NCBI GenBank assembly: GCA_003149345.1
Contig: QFWI01000031.1
Coordinates: forward strand, 62,001-126,000
Direction of reading: 5' to 3'
DNA length: 64,000 nt
DNA from: Vampirovibrio chlorellavorus
Lineage (GTDB): Bacteria > Cyanobacteriota > Vampirovibrionia > Vampirovibrionales > Vampirovibrionaceae
The notes under the pieces were generated by a model. The model was given only the letters and a program-made list of their open reading frames with translations, did no database searches and had not been told where the DNA came from. Of the stretch, positions 1 through 11,522 are shown one piece after another. The position numbers and the translations under genes are program-made. Numbering within the stretch: the stretch's first letter is position 1; each line of letters starts with the position of its first letter.

Positions 1-199
1 GTGATGGTATTTTCAGAAACAATCTAAACTATCAAGCAAAATCATCAATCAAAATTATCAGGATGAAATTCCTGCGTTTTATTATCAAAAATCGCAGGCT
101 CAATCACTATTGGCCACCCAGGCAGTTTAGCGACTACACTGTTGGGCGGTGGCGGATTCTGGAAGCTGCCGGAAGACCCAGCGGTTGGGACAACGGCTG

Positions 200-559
200 C
201 TAAAAACCCAAAATCATTTTCAGCCCGATGACGAGCAAGGTACCCCCGAAAATTTGTTTCAGGATATGAGTGGGCAGAACGATGGCCAGCTTGGCCCCCA
301 AAAAATTGCCCAGGACAAAACCTAAACAAATGAGCCCAGCCACTTTTAAGTCCACAAACCCGTGGCGGTAATACTCCAGGGCTCCCAGCAAGCCGATGGG
401 TAACACCAGCAAGGCCAAAGTCGTACCTTGGGCCGCCTGCTGGGAAAAACCGAACAGAAATACCAAAGCGGGTACCAGAATAATGCCTCCGCCTATACCC
501 ACCAGTCCACTGAATGCACCGGCCACCAGCCCCAGTAAGGAAAGATAAAGAAAAACCAC
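200..559 (-). CDS. Half-size TauE/SafE-family membrane protein
   Basis: This is a small polytopic membrane protein of the TauE/SafE (DUF81) permease family, probably exporting a sulfur-containing or organic anion; the substrate cannot be read from sequence. The first helix carries the family-like Gly-rich stretch GAFSGLVGIGGGIILVP, followed by a QGTTLALLVLPIGLLGALEYYR segment and two more hydrophobic helices. At 119 residues it is about half the usual ~250-residue two-repeat transporter, so it would have to dimerise or be a truncated copy. I start it at the GTG at 559, because GGAG lies 9 nt upstream (plus-strand CTCC 569-572). The frame stays open to 919, but that extension is low-complexity and reads through the 47-bp tandem repeat. 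An ATG at 661 is the alternative start. The 199 bases beyond its stop show nothing I can name. Confidence 0.68.
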   Translation of the reverse strand: MVFLYLSLLGLVAGAFSGLVGIGGGIILVPALVFLFGFSQQAAQGTTLALLVLPIGLLGALEYYRHGFVDLKVAGLICLGFVLGNFLGAKLAIVLPTHILKQIFGGTLLVIGLKMILGF

Positions 560-800
560 GAAGTGCCGCTCCGGCAAGACAATAAGCCCTAGTGTACCAA
601 AGATTCGGCATTCAACCCCATCCGGTGGAAACCGATCCCCCACCGAAGTAGTCAGCTCCATTTTGAGACACTGACTTGTCCCCTTGACTCGTCCCTGCAT
701 TTTGGGGGATGGCGATTGCCCTGGTTCCGACTCTTGATCGACCCTCAATGGCTGCGCTGGAAAAAACCCGATTCCAAGCAAGAACCCCATTAACGGCCTT

Positions 801-972
801 GGGTGCTGTGGCGGCTTGACCGCACAACGGCGCCTCAGAAAACCTTTGGGTGCTATGGCGGTTTGACCGCACAGCAGCGCCTCAGAAACCCTTTGGGTGC
901 TGTGGCGGTTTGACCGCACAACGGCGCCTCAGAAACCCGTTGGGTGCTGTGCGGTTACACCGCACAGCACCC
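801..972. repeat. 47-bp tandem repeat with hairpin units
   Basis: Three near-identical 47-bp units start at 801, 848 and 895, and a fourth partial unit starts at 942. Each contains GCGGTTTGACCGC or a close variant, which can fold as a short hairpin. The last unit is rearranged into a perfect 13-bp stem, GGGTGCTGTGCGG, with loop TTACA (942-972). That stem lies 18 bp beyond the katG stop codon, so it may end katG transcription, although no T-tract follows on the minus strand. The units differ by a few substitutions (for example ACAACGG versus ACAGCAG). Confidence 0.85.
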
Positions 973-989
973 AAGGCAAACAGAATCAA

Positions 990-3599
<2,610 letters not shown>

Positions 3600-4064
3600 G
3601 TGAAAACCATAAGACTCAACCCCAACCGATGGAATGCCCTGATTGGGCTCATTGTCTGCGTGTTCCTGAATCTGTTCACGGCTGAATCCCTGGCCGCCAT
3701 CACCCTCATTGTGGATGGGCCTCACGCCCTGACCATTCAGGCGGACGCCAAGGGAAACGCATCACTGGTGCTGCATCACCATGACCTTGCAATCTCAAAA
3801 GCAGCGGAAAACAATTTTCACCACCATCATCCCGACCAGCCAGACCACAAGATTCTCCTGTCTAAACCAGATTTTAAAACATTTATCGCCAATGACCACC
3901 GATTAACGCTTTCTTTTGAGCCATCCGCTTCCGTTCTCATCAGTTTTCTTTTCATTGCCACCCCACAAACAGATCAAAAGACAGTCCCGCCCCATTTATA
4001 CGACCATCCACCGCCACCCACTCAGGCGCTGCGTTTCCGTCAAACCATCGCTCTGCTCATGTAA
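3600..4064 (+). CDS. Exported His-rich small protein of czc locus
   Basis: I do not recognise a family. The 154-residue product starts with a basic N-terminus and a hydrophobic helix (NALIGLIVCVFLNLF) ending in an AESLAA cleavage-like box, so it is probably exported. The mature part has two His clusters, LHHHD and FHHHHPDQPDH, then a second hydrophobic stretch (VLISFLFIATP) and a Pro/His tail. Its position 87 bp ahead of czcCBA on the same strand and its His content suggest a periplasmic metal-binding or sensing accessory protein, as seen for small leader proteins of some metal-efflux operons; that role is inferred. The start is uncertain: GTG at 3600 is preferred because it places the signal peptide at the N-terminus, and GTG at 3573 is in frame. 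Confidence 0.6.
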   Translation: MKTIRLNPNRWNALIGLIVCVFLNLFTAESLAAITLIVDGPHALTIQADAKGNASLVLHHHDLAISKAAENNFHHHHPDQPDHKILLSKPDFKTFIANDHRLTLSFEPSASVLISFLFIATPQTDQKTVPPHLYDHPPPPTQALRFRQTIALLM

Positions 4065-4151
4065 GCGACCTTCCTCTGCCTTGATTGCCGTTTAATCAGG
4101 TTGAAATTTTCCTGAACTGGCCAAGCCCAAGAAGATTAAGGAGACTTTGGT

Positions 4152-5438
4152 TTGCGTTCCCCTCTGCTTTATGCCCTGTTATTGAGTGTGGCTTTCTGCC
4201 TGTCTTCGATGGCCCGGGCAGACCTGCCCCCAGTGATGACCCTGGATGCCGCCATTGAAATGGCCGGGCGTAACAACCTGAATTACCAGGCCGCCTTGGC
4301 GCAAAAGGATATCAGTCAGGCCCAGATCACCACAGCCAAGGCCCGATTGAATCCCATGCTGGTTTCCGATAACGGCGTTGCCGAAAAAACATATCGTTTG
4401 GGCCTGCAACAAACCCTGGAATTGGGTGGAAAAAGAAAAAAACGAATTGCGGTGGCTGAAACCCAAAGCCAACTCACGGACACCATGACGAACGCCAGGT
4501 TTTTAGAACTTAGGATTGGCGTTCGACAAGCTTACACAGCGCTTTACACGGCCCTGGAAAGACAGAAAGCCTATGAAGACATTGTTGAAACCACAAAACG
4601 CCTGTTAACCATTGCCCAAAAACGGGAGACAGTAGGAGATATTCCCAAGGTCGATGTTCTGGGCGCTCAAATTGCCTTCACCAACTCCCAGAACGACCAT
4701 CAAACAGCTTTTTATCAGGTCGTATCAGCCAGAAATCGACTGAGCGCCCTGTTGTTTCAGCCCCTCTCCCCCCAACAGCCCCTGGCCCCTCCCCCCAGTT
4801 TCGCGCAAGAGGCACTGCTGACCACCCAGAAACAGGAGCCCGGCCAACCCTTGCAGGCCTCGATTACCGAGTCGGCGCTGAACCTGGGCCTTCTGATTGA
4901 GCAAGCCTTTAAAGTCAGGCCGGAGCTTCAGGAAAGTCGGCTCAACGAGGTTTTAACACTGCAACGGTTGTCTCTGGCCAAGAGCAACCGAATCCCCAAC
5001 CTGAGTCTTTCCGCTGGCCCGGATTTGGTGGCTGAGCCCGGCCAAAGGCGTTTGAATGTCTATGTAATCGGGGCGATGGATATCCCTGTTTTTAATCGAC
5101 AGCAAGGCCCGATTGCAGAGGAGTCCGCCCGACAACGGCAACTCCGGCTTACGCAACAGGCCCTAAAAAACCAGATCACTTACGAGGTCATGAACGCCCA
5201 CACGGCTTTCATTGCCAGTCAGCAACGCATCAGACGCTATGAAGCGGAACTTCTACCGGACGCGGAGCGAATTGTGCAACTGGCTCAGTTAAGTTTTCGG
5301 GAAGGAAAGTCCTCCATATTGACCCCCATTAACGCCCAACAGGCGTTTATCAATACCCGTCTCGGATACTTGCAAGCCATCAGCGATCATCAGGATGCCA
5401 TTAGCGATTTAGAAAAGGCCATAGGAACCGGATTATGA
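4152..5438 (+). CDS. czcC: CzcC-like outer-membrane efflux factor
   Basis: TolC/OEP-family outer-membrane channel of an RND heavy-metal efflux pump. The protein has a signal peptide (PLLYALLLSVAFCLSSMARA), then two repeats of long amphipathic helices typical of OEP proteins, with the LxxLxxARN-type segment before each beta hairpin. The length of 428 residues fits CzcC. It starts at a TTG at 4152, supported by AAGGAG at 4138-4143. Its stop overlaps the start of the periplasmic adaptor by 4 bp (ATGA), so the two are translationally coupled. Confidence 0.93.
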   Translation: MRSPLLYALLLSVAFCLSSMARADLPPVMTLDAAIEMAGRNNLNYQAALAQKDISQAQITTAKARLNPMLVSDNGVAEKTYRLGLQQTLELGGKRKKRIAVAETQSQLTDTMTNARFLELRIGVRQAYTALYTALERQKAYEDIVETTKRLLTIAQKRETVGDIPKVDVLGAQIAFTNSQNDHQTAFYQVVSARNRLSALLFQPLSPQQPLAPPPSFAQEALLTTQKQEPGQPLQASITESALNLGLLIEQAFKVRPELQESRLNEVLTLQRLSLAKSNRIPNLSLSAGPDLVAEPGQRRLNVYVIGAMDIPVFNRQQGPIAEESARQRQLRLTQQALKNQITYEVMNAHTAFIASQQRIRRYEAELLPDAERIVQLAQLSFREGKSSILTPINAQQAFINTRLGYLQAISDHQDAISDLEKAIGTGL

Positions 5439-6673
5439 AACCCTCTTCCCCTTTCGTTGCCCTCATCGGCCTTCTGTTGGCCGGACTGGTTTTCCTGTCC
5501 GCTTGCGGGGATTCCCAACCCGAAGCGCCACAAACCGAGAAGCAGGGCATGTCATCGGATATCGTTCGCTTGACGCCCCAGGCCATCCAAAAAAGCGGCA
5601 TTCAGACAGTCTTGGTCAGTGATCGGCCTAACCGCAGCCGCCTTATCACCATTGCGGAAGTCAAGGCGGATGAGAACCAGGTATTTCACCTCAGCTCCCT
5701 GGTCGGAGGGCGTGTCATCAGCGACCAGGCCAACCTGGGGGATGTGATTCGGCAAGGTCAGACCGTGGCTGTTATTCGAAATCAGGAAGTGGTCAAGGCA
5801 CAGGCCGCCTCCATTCACGAGCTTCATAACAATGAAATCGCCATTCAGCAGGCAAAAACCCGCCTAAAACTGGCCCAGCAAAACTACCAACGGGAAAAAT
5901 TGCTTTACGCCGACGGTGTTTCTCCCAGAAAGGATCTCCTACAGGCCCAGTCCGAGCTGGAACTGGCCCAGTCCGCCTTAAGTGGTTACCAGGAACATAA
6001 AACCCATGTGATTTCCGAGGCCAAGGCCTTGCTGGGCACTTACGGGGTTGATTTTAACGGTCAGTCGGAGCGATTGCAGACAGGCAGTCCCATCCGTGCC
6101 CCACGCAGCGGGATCATCACCCGAAAAACCATTACCCTGGGGGATACCGTCAGCGCAGACCAGATTTTGTACGAAGTGGCAGACCTGTCCCGGGTTTGGC
6201 TGGATATGACCGTTTACCCGCAAGACCTGGCCACACTGAGACTGGGCCAAAGCATCCGTTTCACCAGCGACAGTCTGCCCCAGCGGGTTTTTACCGGTCG
6301 CATCAATTACATTCCGGCCAATAACAATCCGCAAAGCCCCATGTTCATGGTTCGGGCCTTTCTGGATAACACGGATTATAGCCTGAAACCCGGCATGTTT
6401 GGACAGGCCGAAATTGATTCCGCCACCAATGCCACCACGAAGGGAAGCATGCCATACATTCCCGAAAAGGCGCTGCAAACCTATGGACGGGAAACGTTTG
6501 TGTTTATTCCCCTGAAAGCGGGTGAATACAAAAAGCAACCCGTGACCATCGACCGTCAGGACGCCACAGGGTACTTCATCCGCCAGGGCCTGAAGGCCGG
6601 AACCCCGGTGGTTACGGAAGGCAGTTTTACCCTGAAGGGAGAATTGCTCAAAAAACAGTTTGGAGAGGAATAA
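5435..6673 (+). CDS. czcB: CzcB-like periplasmic adaptor lipoprotein
   Basis: Membrane-fusion (HlyD/CzcB) subunit that joins the inner-membrane RND pump to the outer-membrane channel. The N-terminus has a lipobox, LSAC, so it is anchored as a lipoprotein. A lipoyl-like half-motif follows (SSLVGGRVISDQANLGDVIRQGQ), then a coiled-coil hairpin around residues 120-190, the second lipoyl half (SPIRAPRSGIITRKTI), a beta barrel, and a membrane-proximal domain ending with GxPVVTEGSFTLKGELLKK, which is typical of CzcB/CusB. The length is 412 residues. It overlaps czcC by 4 bp and czcA follows immediately. No extra N-terminal His-rich domain is present; the His-rich function may sit in the small protein upstream. 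Confidence 0.93.
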   Translation: MKPSSPFVALIGLLLAGLVFLSACGDSQPEAPQTEKQGMSSDIVRLTPQAIQKSGIQTVLVSDRPNRSRLITIAEVKADENQVFHLSSLVGGRVISDQANLGDVIRQGQTVAVIRNQEVVKAQAASIHELHNNEIAIQQAKTRLKLAQQNYQREKLLYADGVSPRKDLLQAQSELELAQSALSGYQEHKTHVISEAKALLGTYGVDFNGQSERLQTGSPIRAPRSGIITRKTITLGDTVSADQILYEVADLSRVWLDMTVYPQDLATLRLGQSIRFTSDSLPQRVFTGRINYIPANNNPQSPMFMVRAFLDNTDYSLKPGMFGQAEIDSATNATTKGSMPYIPEKALQTYGRETFVFIPLKAGEYKKQPVTIDRQDATGYFIRQGLKAGTPVVTEGSFTLKGELLKKQFGEE

Positions 6674-6674
6674 G

Positions 6675-9600
6675 ATGGAACAGTTTCTGGCCAACCTGAT
6701 CCGGCAGCGCTTCCTGGTTTGTCTGGCCTTTGCCTTTGTCATCCTGGGGGGCATTTGGGCTTACCGCAGTTTACCGATCGACGCCTTTCCCGATCTGACC
6801 AACATCCAGGTGCAGGTCATTACAGAAGCCCCTGGCATGCCGCCCATTGAGGCGGAGCAACTGGTGACCATTCCCATTGAATCCATCCTGAACGGATTGC
6901 CGAAGGTGGAACAGGTTCGCTCGGTCAGCAAGTTTGGCCTTTCCATTGTCACGGTCGTTTTTCACGATAACGTGAATATTTACTTTGCCCGCCAGTTGGT
7001 GAATGAACGACTGCAAAGCGCCCGCTCTCGCTTGCCGGATGGCGTTACCCCCCAGTTGGGGCCGATCTCCACCGGCATGGGGGAAATTTACCAGTACGTG
7101 GTGGAAGGAAAAGGCTACACGACCAGAGAGTTAAAAAACCTGCACGACTGGGACATTAAATATCAACTGAGAACGGTGCCCGGTGTTAACGAGGTCAACA
7201 CCTGGGGCGGGCAAACGCAGGAATATGTGATCACACTTTTCCCGGAGCGGCTAATCCAATATGACCTGACCTTGCAGGACGTGTTTGCCGCCTTGAAAAA
7301 CAACAACGAAAATTACAGCGGCGGCATTATCGAACACGGCGCCGAGCAGTATATCATTCGGGGCTTGGGCCGGGTGGAAACTCTGGACGACATTGGCAAT
7401 ATTGTAGTGTCCCGGAAAGCAAACATGCCCGTTACCCTTAAAAACGTTGCCGAGATTGGCCTGGGCGACGCCTTGCGCCAAGGCGCCGTGACAAAGGATG
7501 GACAAGGGGAAGTGGTCACCGGCCTGGTGATGATGCTGAAAGGCGAGAACAGCCGGGAAGTCATTGAACGGGTCAAGGAAAAAGTCCGGCAAATCCGAAA
7601 AAGCCTGCCGGAAGGCATCCAGTTGAAGCCCTTTTACGATCAAACGCGGCTGGTAGAACAAACCATTAACACCGTTCAAACCAATCTGGTAGAAGGGAGT
7701 ATGCTGGTCATCGCCGTTTTGCTGTTTCTGTTGGGCAATCTGCGAGCGGCCCTGATTGTTGCGGTGGTCATCCCTGTTTCCATGATGTTTTCCCTGATGG
7801 GTATGAAAGCGCTGGGTCTGACCGCCAACATCATGAGCCTGGGAGCCATTGACTTTGGGATGATTGTGGATGGGGCCATTGTCATGGTTGAAAATACCGT
7901 GCGCAAGCTGGCGCATGCCGAACCGGGCGTTACCCCCAATACCGAGGCCGTAGTGCAGCAATCCCTGAAGGAAATGGCCCGACCCATTCTGTTTGGGATT
8001 TTGATTATCACGGTGGTCTATATGCCCGTTTTGGCGCTGGAGGGCATGGAGTACAAAATGTTTTCGCCCATGGTGTTTGCGGTTTGTTTCGCCTTGCTGG
8101 GTTCTTTAATTTGCGCGTTAACGCTGGTGCCGGTACTCTGCACGTTTTTTCTCAAGGGAAAAGTCCAGGAACGAGACAGCCTGCTGATTCAAACCATTCG
8201 CCCGGCTTACCTGAATCTGCTGAAAAAGGCGTTAGCGCATCGCAAAATGACCGTTGCCATTGCCGTTGCCCTGTTTCTCGTAACAGTGGCCAGCGTTCCG
8301 TTTTTAGGAACGGAATTTGTCCCCCAACTGGATGAAGGGGACATCCTGATTGAAACAGTGAATCTGCCCAGCATTTCACTAGCCGAAAAAATGAAAGTGA
8401 CCACGCAAATTGAGCAATCCATTGGTGATATTCCTGAAATTGAAACGGCGGTCTCCAAACTGGGCCGCCCCGATCTGGCCACAGACCCCATGGGGGTTTA
8501 CCAGGCCGATGTCTATGTGATGCTGAACCCCAAGTCCACCTGGCGAAAGGGGATTACCAAACAGGACTTAATTGCCGAAATCGACCGCCGACTGAACCGG
8601 GATATACCCGGCACCCACTTCAATTTTACCCAGCCCATCGCCATGCGGGTGGATGAGCTGGTTTCCGGGGTGCGATCCGATATTGCCATCAAACTGTTTG
8701 GCGAGGATTTTAAAGTGTTAACGGAAAAAGCGCACGAAATTGAACGCGTCATACGCTCTGTGAAAGGCCAGCGGGACTTGCAGACTGAAAAGCTGGAAGG
8801 CAGTTCTCAAATTGTGATCAAGCCGGATCGGGTTAAAATGGCCCGCTATGGCGTTCAGATTTCTGACCTGAAAGCGCTGGTGGGCACCGCTGTTTTGGGA
8901 GAGCCCGTTTCCGAGGTGCTGGAAGGCCGCAAACGCTTTGCCATGCGGGTCAATTTTCCGGGCGGCAGCCAGAGCGATCCGCTTTTATTGCAATCCCTGC
9001 TGTTGAATACCAGCACTGGCCAGCGGCTTCCCTTGGGGCAGGTGGCCACCATCCAGACGGAGGAAGGGCTTGAGGTCATCAACCGGGAATCGGCCCAACG
9101 CCGCATTGTGGTCATGTGCAACGTGGATGGCCGTGATATCGGGTCATTTGTTCGCGAGGGCCAGCAAAAAATCAAGGAACGCGTCCATCTGCCGCCGGGT
9201 TATTACATTGAGTGGGGCGGCCAGTTTGAAAACCAGCAACGGGCCATGCAAAAGTTGATGATGGTGGTGCCGTTGTCCATTGTGGTGATCTTCCTGCTCT
9301 TGATGGCCACCTTTTCATCGGTTCGCCATTCCCTGCTGGTCATGCTGAACGTCCCCTTCGCCCTGATTGGCGGTGTTATCGCTTTATGGGTCAGAGGAAT
9401 GTACCTCAACGTGCCTGCGTCTATCGGTTTTATCGCCCTGTTCGGGGTGGCTGTCCTGAATGGGTTGGTTCTGGTTTCAACCATGAACCAGTTCCTGAAA
9501 GAGGGGCATCCTCTATCCCGGGCCATTCAACTGGCGGCTGAAACCAGACTGAGGCCGGTTCTGATGACAGCGCTGGTGGCCATCCTGGGCTTTTTGCCCA

Positions 9601-9743
9601 TGGCCTTGTCCCAAGGGGCGGGAGCGGAGGTTCAGAAGCCCTTGGCCACCGTGGTAATCGGTGGGGTCTTCACCGCTACCCTGTTGACCCTGATTGTCTT
9701 GCCGGTCATCTATGGCTGGACAGAAGAGGCCAGAAACGATTAG
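6675..9743 (+). CDS. czcA: CzcA-like heavy-metal RND efflux pump
   Basis: Inner-membrane proton/metal antiporter of the HME-RND family. The signature GAIDFGMIVDGAIVMVEN places proton-relay acids at D393, D399 and E406, matching CzcA D402/D408/E415. The segment PIAMRVDELVSGVRSDIAIKLFGED (around residue 657) is of the divalent-cation CzcA/CnrA type, not the Met-based copper type of CusA, so export of Zn, Co, Cd or Ni is likely. The length is 1022 residues with the expected 12 membrane helices in two halves. The ATG at 6675 follows GGAGAGGAA; a TTG at 6660 inside czcB is in frame but less likely. It is the last gene of the operon. Confidence 0.96.
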   Translation: MEQFLANLIRQRFLVCLAFAFVILGGIWAYRSLPIDAFPDLTNIQVQVITEAPGMPPIEAEQLVTIPIESILNGLPKVEQVRSVSKFGLSIVTVVFHDNVNIYFARQLVNERLQSARSRLPDGVTPQLGPISTGMGEIYQYVVEGKGYTTRELKNLHDWDIKYQLRTVPGVNEVNTWGGQTQEYVITLFPERLIQYDLTLQDVFAALKNNNENYSGGIIEHGAEQYIIRGLGRVETLDDIGNIVVSRKANMPVTLKNVAEIGLGDALRQGAVTKDGQGEVVTGLVMMLKGENSREVIERVKEKVRQIRKSLPEGIQLKPFYDQTRLVEQTINTVQTNLVEGSMLVIAVLLFLLGNLRAALIVAVVIPVSMMFSLMGMKALGLTANIMSLGAIDFGMIVDGAIVMVENTVRKLAHAEPGVTPNTEAVVQQSLKEMARPILFGILIITVVYMPVLALEGMEYKMFSPMVFAVCFALLGSLICALTLVPVLCTFFLKGKVQERDSLLIQTIRPAYLNLLKKALAHRKMTVAIAVALFLVTVASVPFLGTEFVPQLDEGDILIETVNLPSISLAEKMKVTTQIEQSIGDIPEIETAVSKLGRPDLATDPMGVYQADVYVMLNPKSTWRKGITKQDLIAEIDRRLNRDIPGTHFNFTQPIAMRVDELVSGVRSDIAIKLFGEDFKVLTEKAHEIERVIRSVKGQRDLQTEKLEGSSQIVIKPDRVKMARYGVQISDLKALVGTAVLGEPVSEVLEGRKRFAMRVNFPGGSQSDPLLLQSLLLNTSTGQRLPLGQVATIQTEEGLEVINRESAQRRIVVMCNVDGRDIGSFVREGQQKIKERVHLPPGYYIEWGGQFENQQRAMQKLMMVVPLSIVVIFLLLMATFSSVRHSLLVMLNVPFALIGGVIALWVRGMYLNVPASIGFIALFGVAVLNGLVLVSTMNQFLKEGHPLSRAIQLAAETRLRPVLMTALVAILGFLPMALSQGAGAEVQKPLATVVIGGVFTATLLTLIVLPVIYGWTEEARND

Positions 9744-9965
9744 GCTCAACCCGTTTTGAGGGCAAACCGCCCCCAAACATTAATGTCATTCCATCAAAGA
9801 TCGCCCTGCCGGGATGCGGAACAGGGCTCGAAACCAAGGGCCCAAGGATAAAGAGGCGATTCGCCCTGGATCGATAGAGACGCTACTCTTGATTTTAAGG
9901 AATCCAGACTTAAATCCCCCGCCGGATAAGAGACGAGGGATTTAAGAGTATTAAGAACCGCCGAC

Positions 9966-11318
9966 TTACCGTAAATTGTTGGACAATTTGATCAGTAGGT
10001 TCAGCACGCCAATACCGACCGTGGAAGTGGCATTGGGATCGGTACTCAAACTGGTCATGTAAGCCCGGGTTTCTGGACTGAACTGGGTTAAGCCAAAGTC
10101 GAGGGATCGGGGGTTGGTCAGGGCATCTTTGGCCAGTTCTTCCGTCTTGAAAGAGCGATCCAGAATCCGATGGCCCCACAAGGAGAAATTCAACAACTCC
10201 TTGGCGGTCACAACAGAATTTTTGGTAAAATCCGTGACGCCTTGCAGGGTTTCCACGTTAGGGGTGGCTCTCATCATTTCAGCGGCGTTCAGGCTGGCGC
10301 TTTTGGTTTGGACGCCTTGCGCAAATCCGGGAATGGGAACATGATCGGTGGTCGGCCAGACATCTTCGACCAATTTCAAGTAGGCGCTCCCATTCACTTT
10401 GCCATCATCCTTCAGATCCAGTTCGCCCCATTTGCGCACCATGTCCTTGTTGGCGGCAATTTGTGCGGCGGTGTCCCTGGAGCCCTGGAAAATGTCTCTA
10501 TTATGGCTGGCATCAGGCGCTAACAATGTGCGGAAGGCCACATCGCCATTAATTTCACCATCGTAGAGATCGTGTCCCAGCATGCGCAAGCCAATCCGTG
10601 CAAACTTGCTCAGGCCGGAGGGTTCTTTGTCGTCCAAGAGTTGCGTGTTCACCGGTTTAGCGGTTTTGAACAACTGATTCATGAACGCGGAAGTCATATT
10701 CCCTTTGGCGTCCACCGGAATGTCCGACAACTTCAGGCTGCCCGGCTCAATAGGTCCGGTGGGCTTTGGCGGCGTGGGGGTCGGTGGCTTGGGAGTCGGT
10801 GGCTTAGGGTTCGGAGGCGTGGGGGTCGGTGGCTTGGGAGTCGGTGGCTTAGGGTTCGGAGGCGTGGGGGTCGGTGGCTTGGGAGTCGGTGGCTTAGGGT
10901 TCGGAGGCGTGGGGGTCGGTGGCTTGGGAGTCGGTGGCTTAGGGTTCGGAGGCGTGGGGGTCGGTGGCTTGGGAGTCGGTGGCTTAGGGTTCGGAGGCGT
11001 GGGGGTCGGTGGCTTGGGAGTCGGTGGCTTGGGAGTCGGTGGCTTAGGGGTCGGAGGCGTGGGGTTCGGTGGCGTGGGAGTCTTCACTTGTCTCAAAATC
11101 GACAGAAGAGATTTTGAAAAGGTGAACAACAACTGCAGAACAGTCGAGGTGGAAAAGGCTTGAGAACCACTTCGACCGGCATTATTATTGCGTTGCTGGG
11201 TTAACCGCTCCGAAGCCTGCGACGCAGCGGCATTTCGTGCAGCGTTGGCGCTATTGGGCGTGGGCGTCATGACCGGTTTTCGATTGAGCGCCGCAATATT
11301 TGGGTTGATATTTACCAT
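9966..11318 (-). CDS. Pro/Thr/Lys repeat-linker protein, unknown function
   Basis: No named family is recognised. The 450-residue protein has three parts: an N-terminal ~80 residues rich in Asn/Ala ending in an amphipathic segment (STVLQLLFTFSKSLLSILRQV), a ~110-residue linker of PTPKPPTPTPPNPKP units, and a ~250-residue C-terminal domain with two acidic loops (DLYDGEINGD and DLKDDGKVNG) that resemble imperfect EF-hand or dockerin-like loops. No signal peptide is evident. The start ATG at 11318 has TGAGG about 10 nt upstream, and the 5' flank is very AT-rich (11340-11400), consistent with a promoter. The linker suggests a surface or scaffold role, but this is inference. Confidence 0.7.
   Translation of the reverse strand: MVNINPNIAALNRKPVMTPTPNSANAARNAAASQASERLTQQRNNNAGRSGSQAFSTSTVLQLLFTFSKSLLSILRQVKTPTPPNPTPPTPKPPTPKPPTPKPPTPTPPNPKPPTPKPPTPTPPNPKPPTPKPPTPTPPNPKPPTPKPPTPTPPNPKPPTPKPPTPTPPNPKPPTPKPPTPTPPKPTGPIEPGSLKLSDIPVDAKGNMTSAFMNQLFKTAKPVNTQLLDDKEPSGLSKFARIGLRMLGHDLYDGEINGDVAFRTLLAPDASHNRDIFQGSRDTAAQIAANKDMVRKWGELDLKDDGKVNGSAYLKLVEDVWPTTDHVPIPGFAQGVQTKSASLNAAEMMRATPNVETLQGVTDFTKNSVVTAKELLNFSLWGHRILDRSFKTEELAKDALTNPRSLDFGLTQFSPETRAYMTSLSTDPNATSTVGIGVLNLLIKLSNNLR
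10763..11085 (-). repeat. 45-bp minisatellite inside repeat-linker gene
   Basis: Five identical 45-bp units start at 10801, 10846, 10891, 10936 and 10981, flanked by degenerate partial units. Each encodes 15 residues of the Pro/Thr/Lys/Asn linker, so copy-number change keeps the reading frame. The plus strand carries dense runs of three to five G. Confidence 0.95.
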
Positions 11319-11522
11319 AGCCTATATCCTCAGTTTTCGGGGACGAGAAAAGATATATTTAATATAAAAAATTAAAATAACAATTATTGCCTTCCAGACC
11401 AAAATCGAGAAAAGTTTGGTAACAGAGTATTAAAAAAAACAGCGAAAGGGCGCACTGACAAAGCGGCTGTATTCAAGTTCAGCCAGGTTTTAATAGCTCT
11501 TGAATGAAGCTCCCTTATGGGG

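Noticed and set aside
10763..11085. Regular 45-bp repeats considered as a CRISPR array
   Set aside because: Units are contiguous without unique spacers and translate in frame as a Pro-rich linker.
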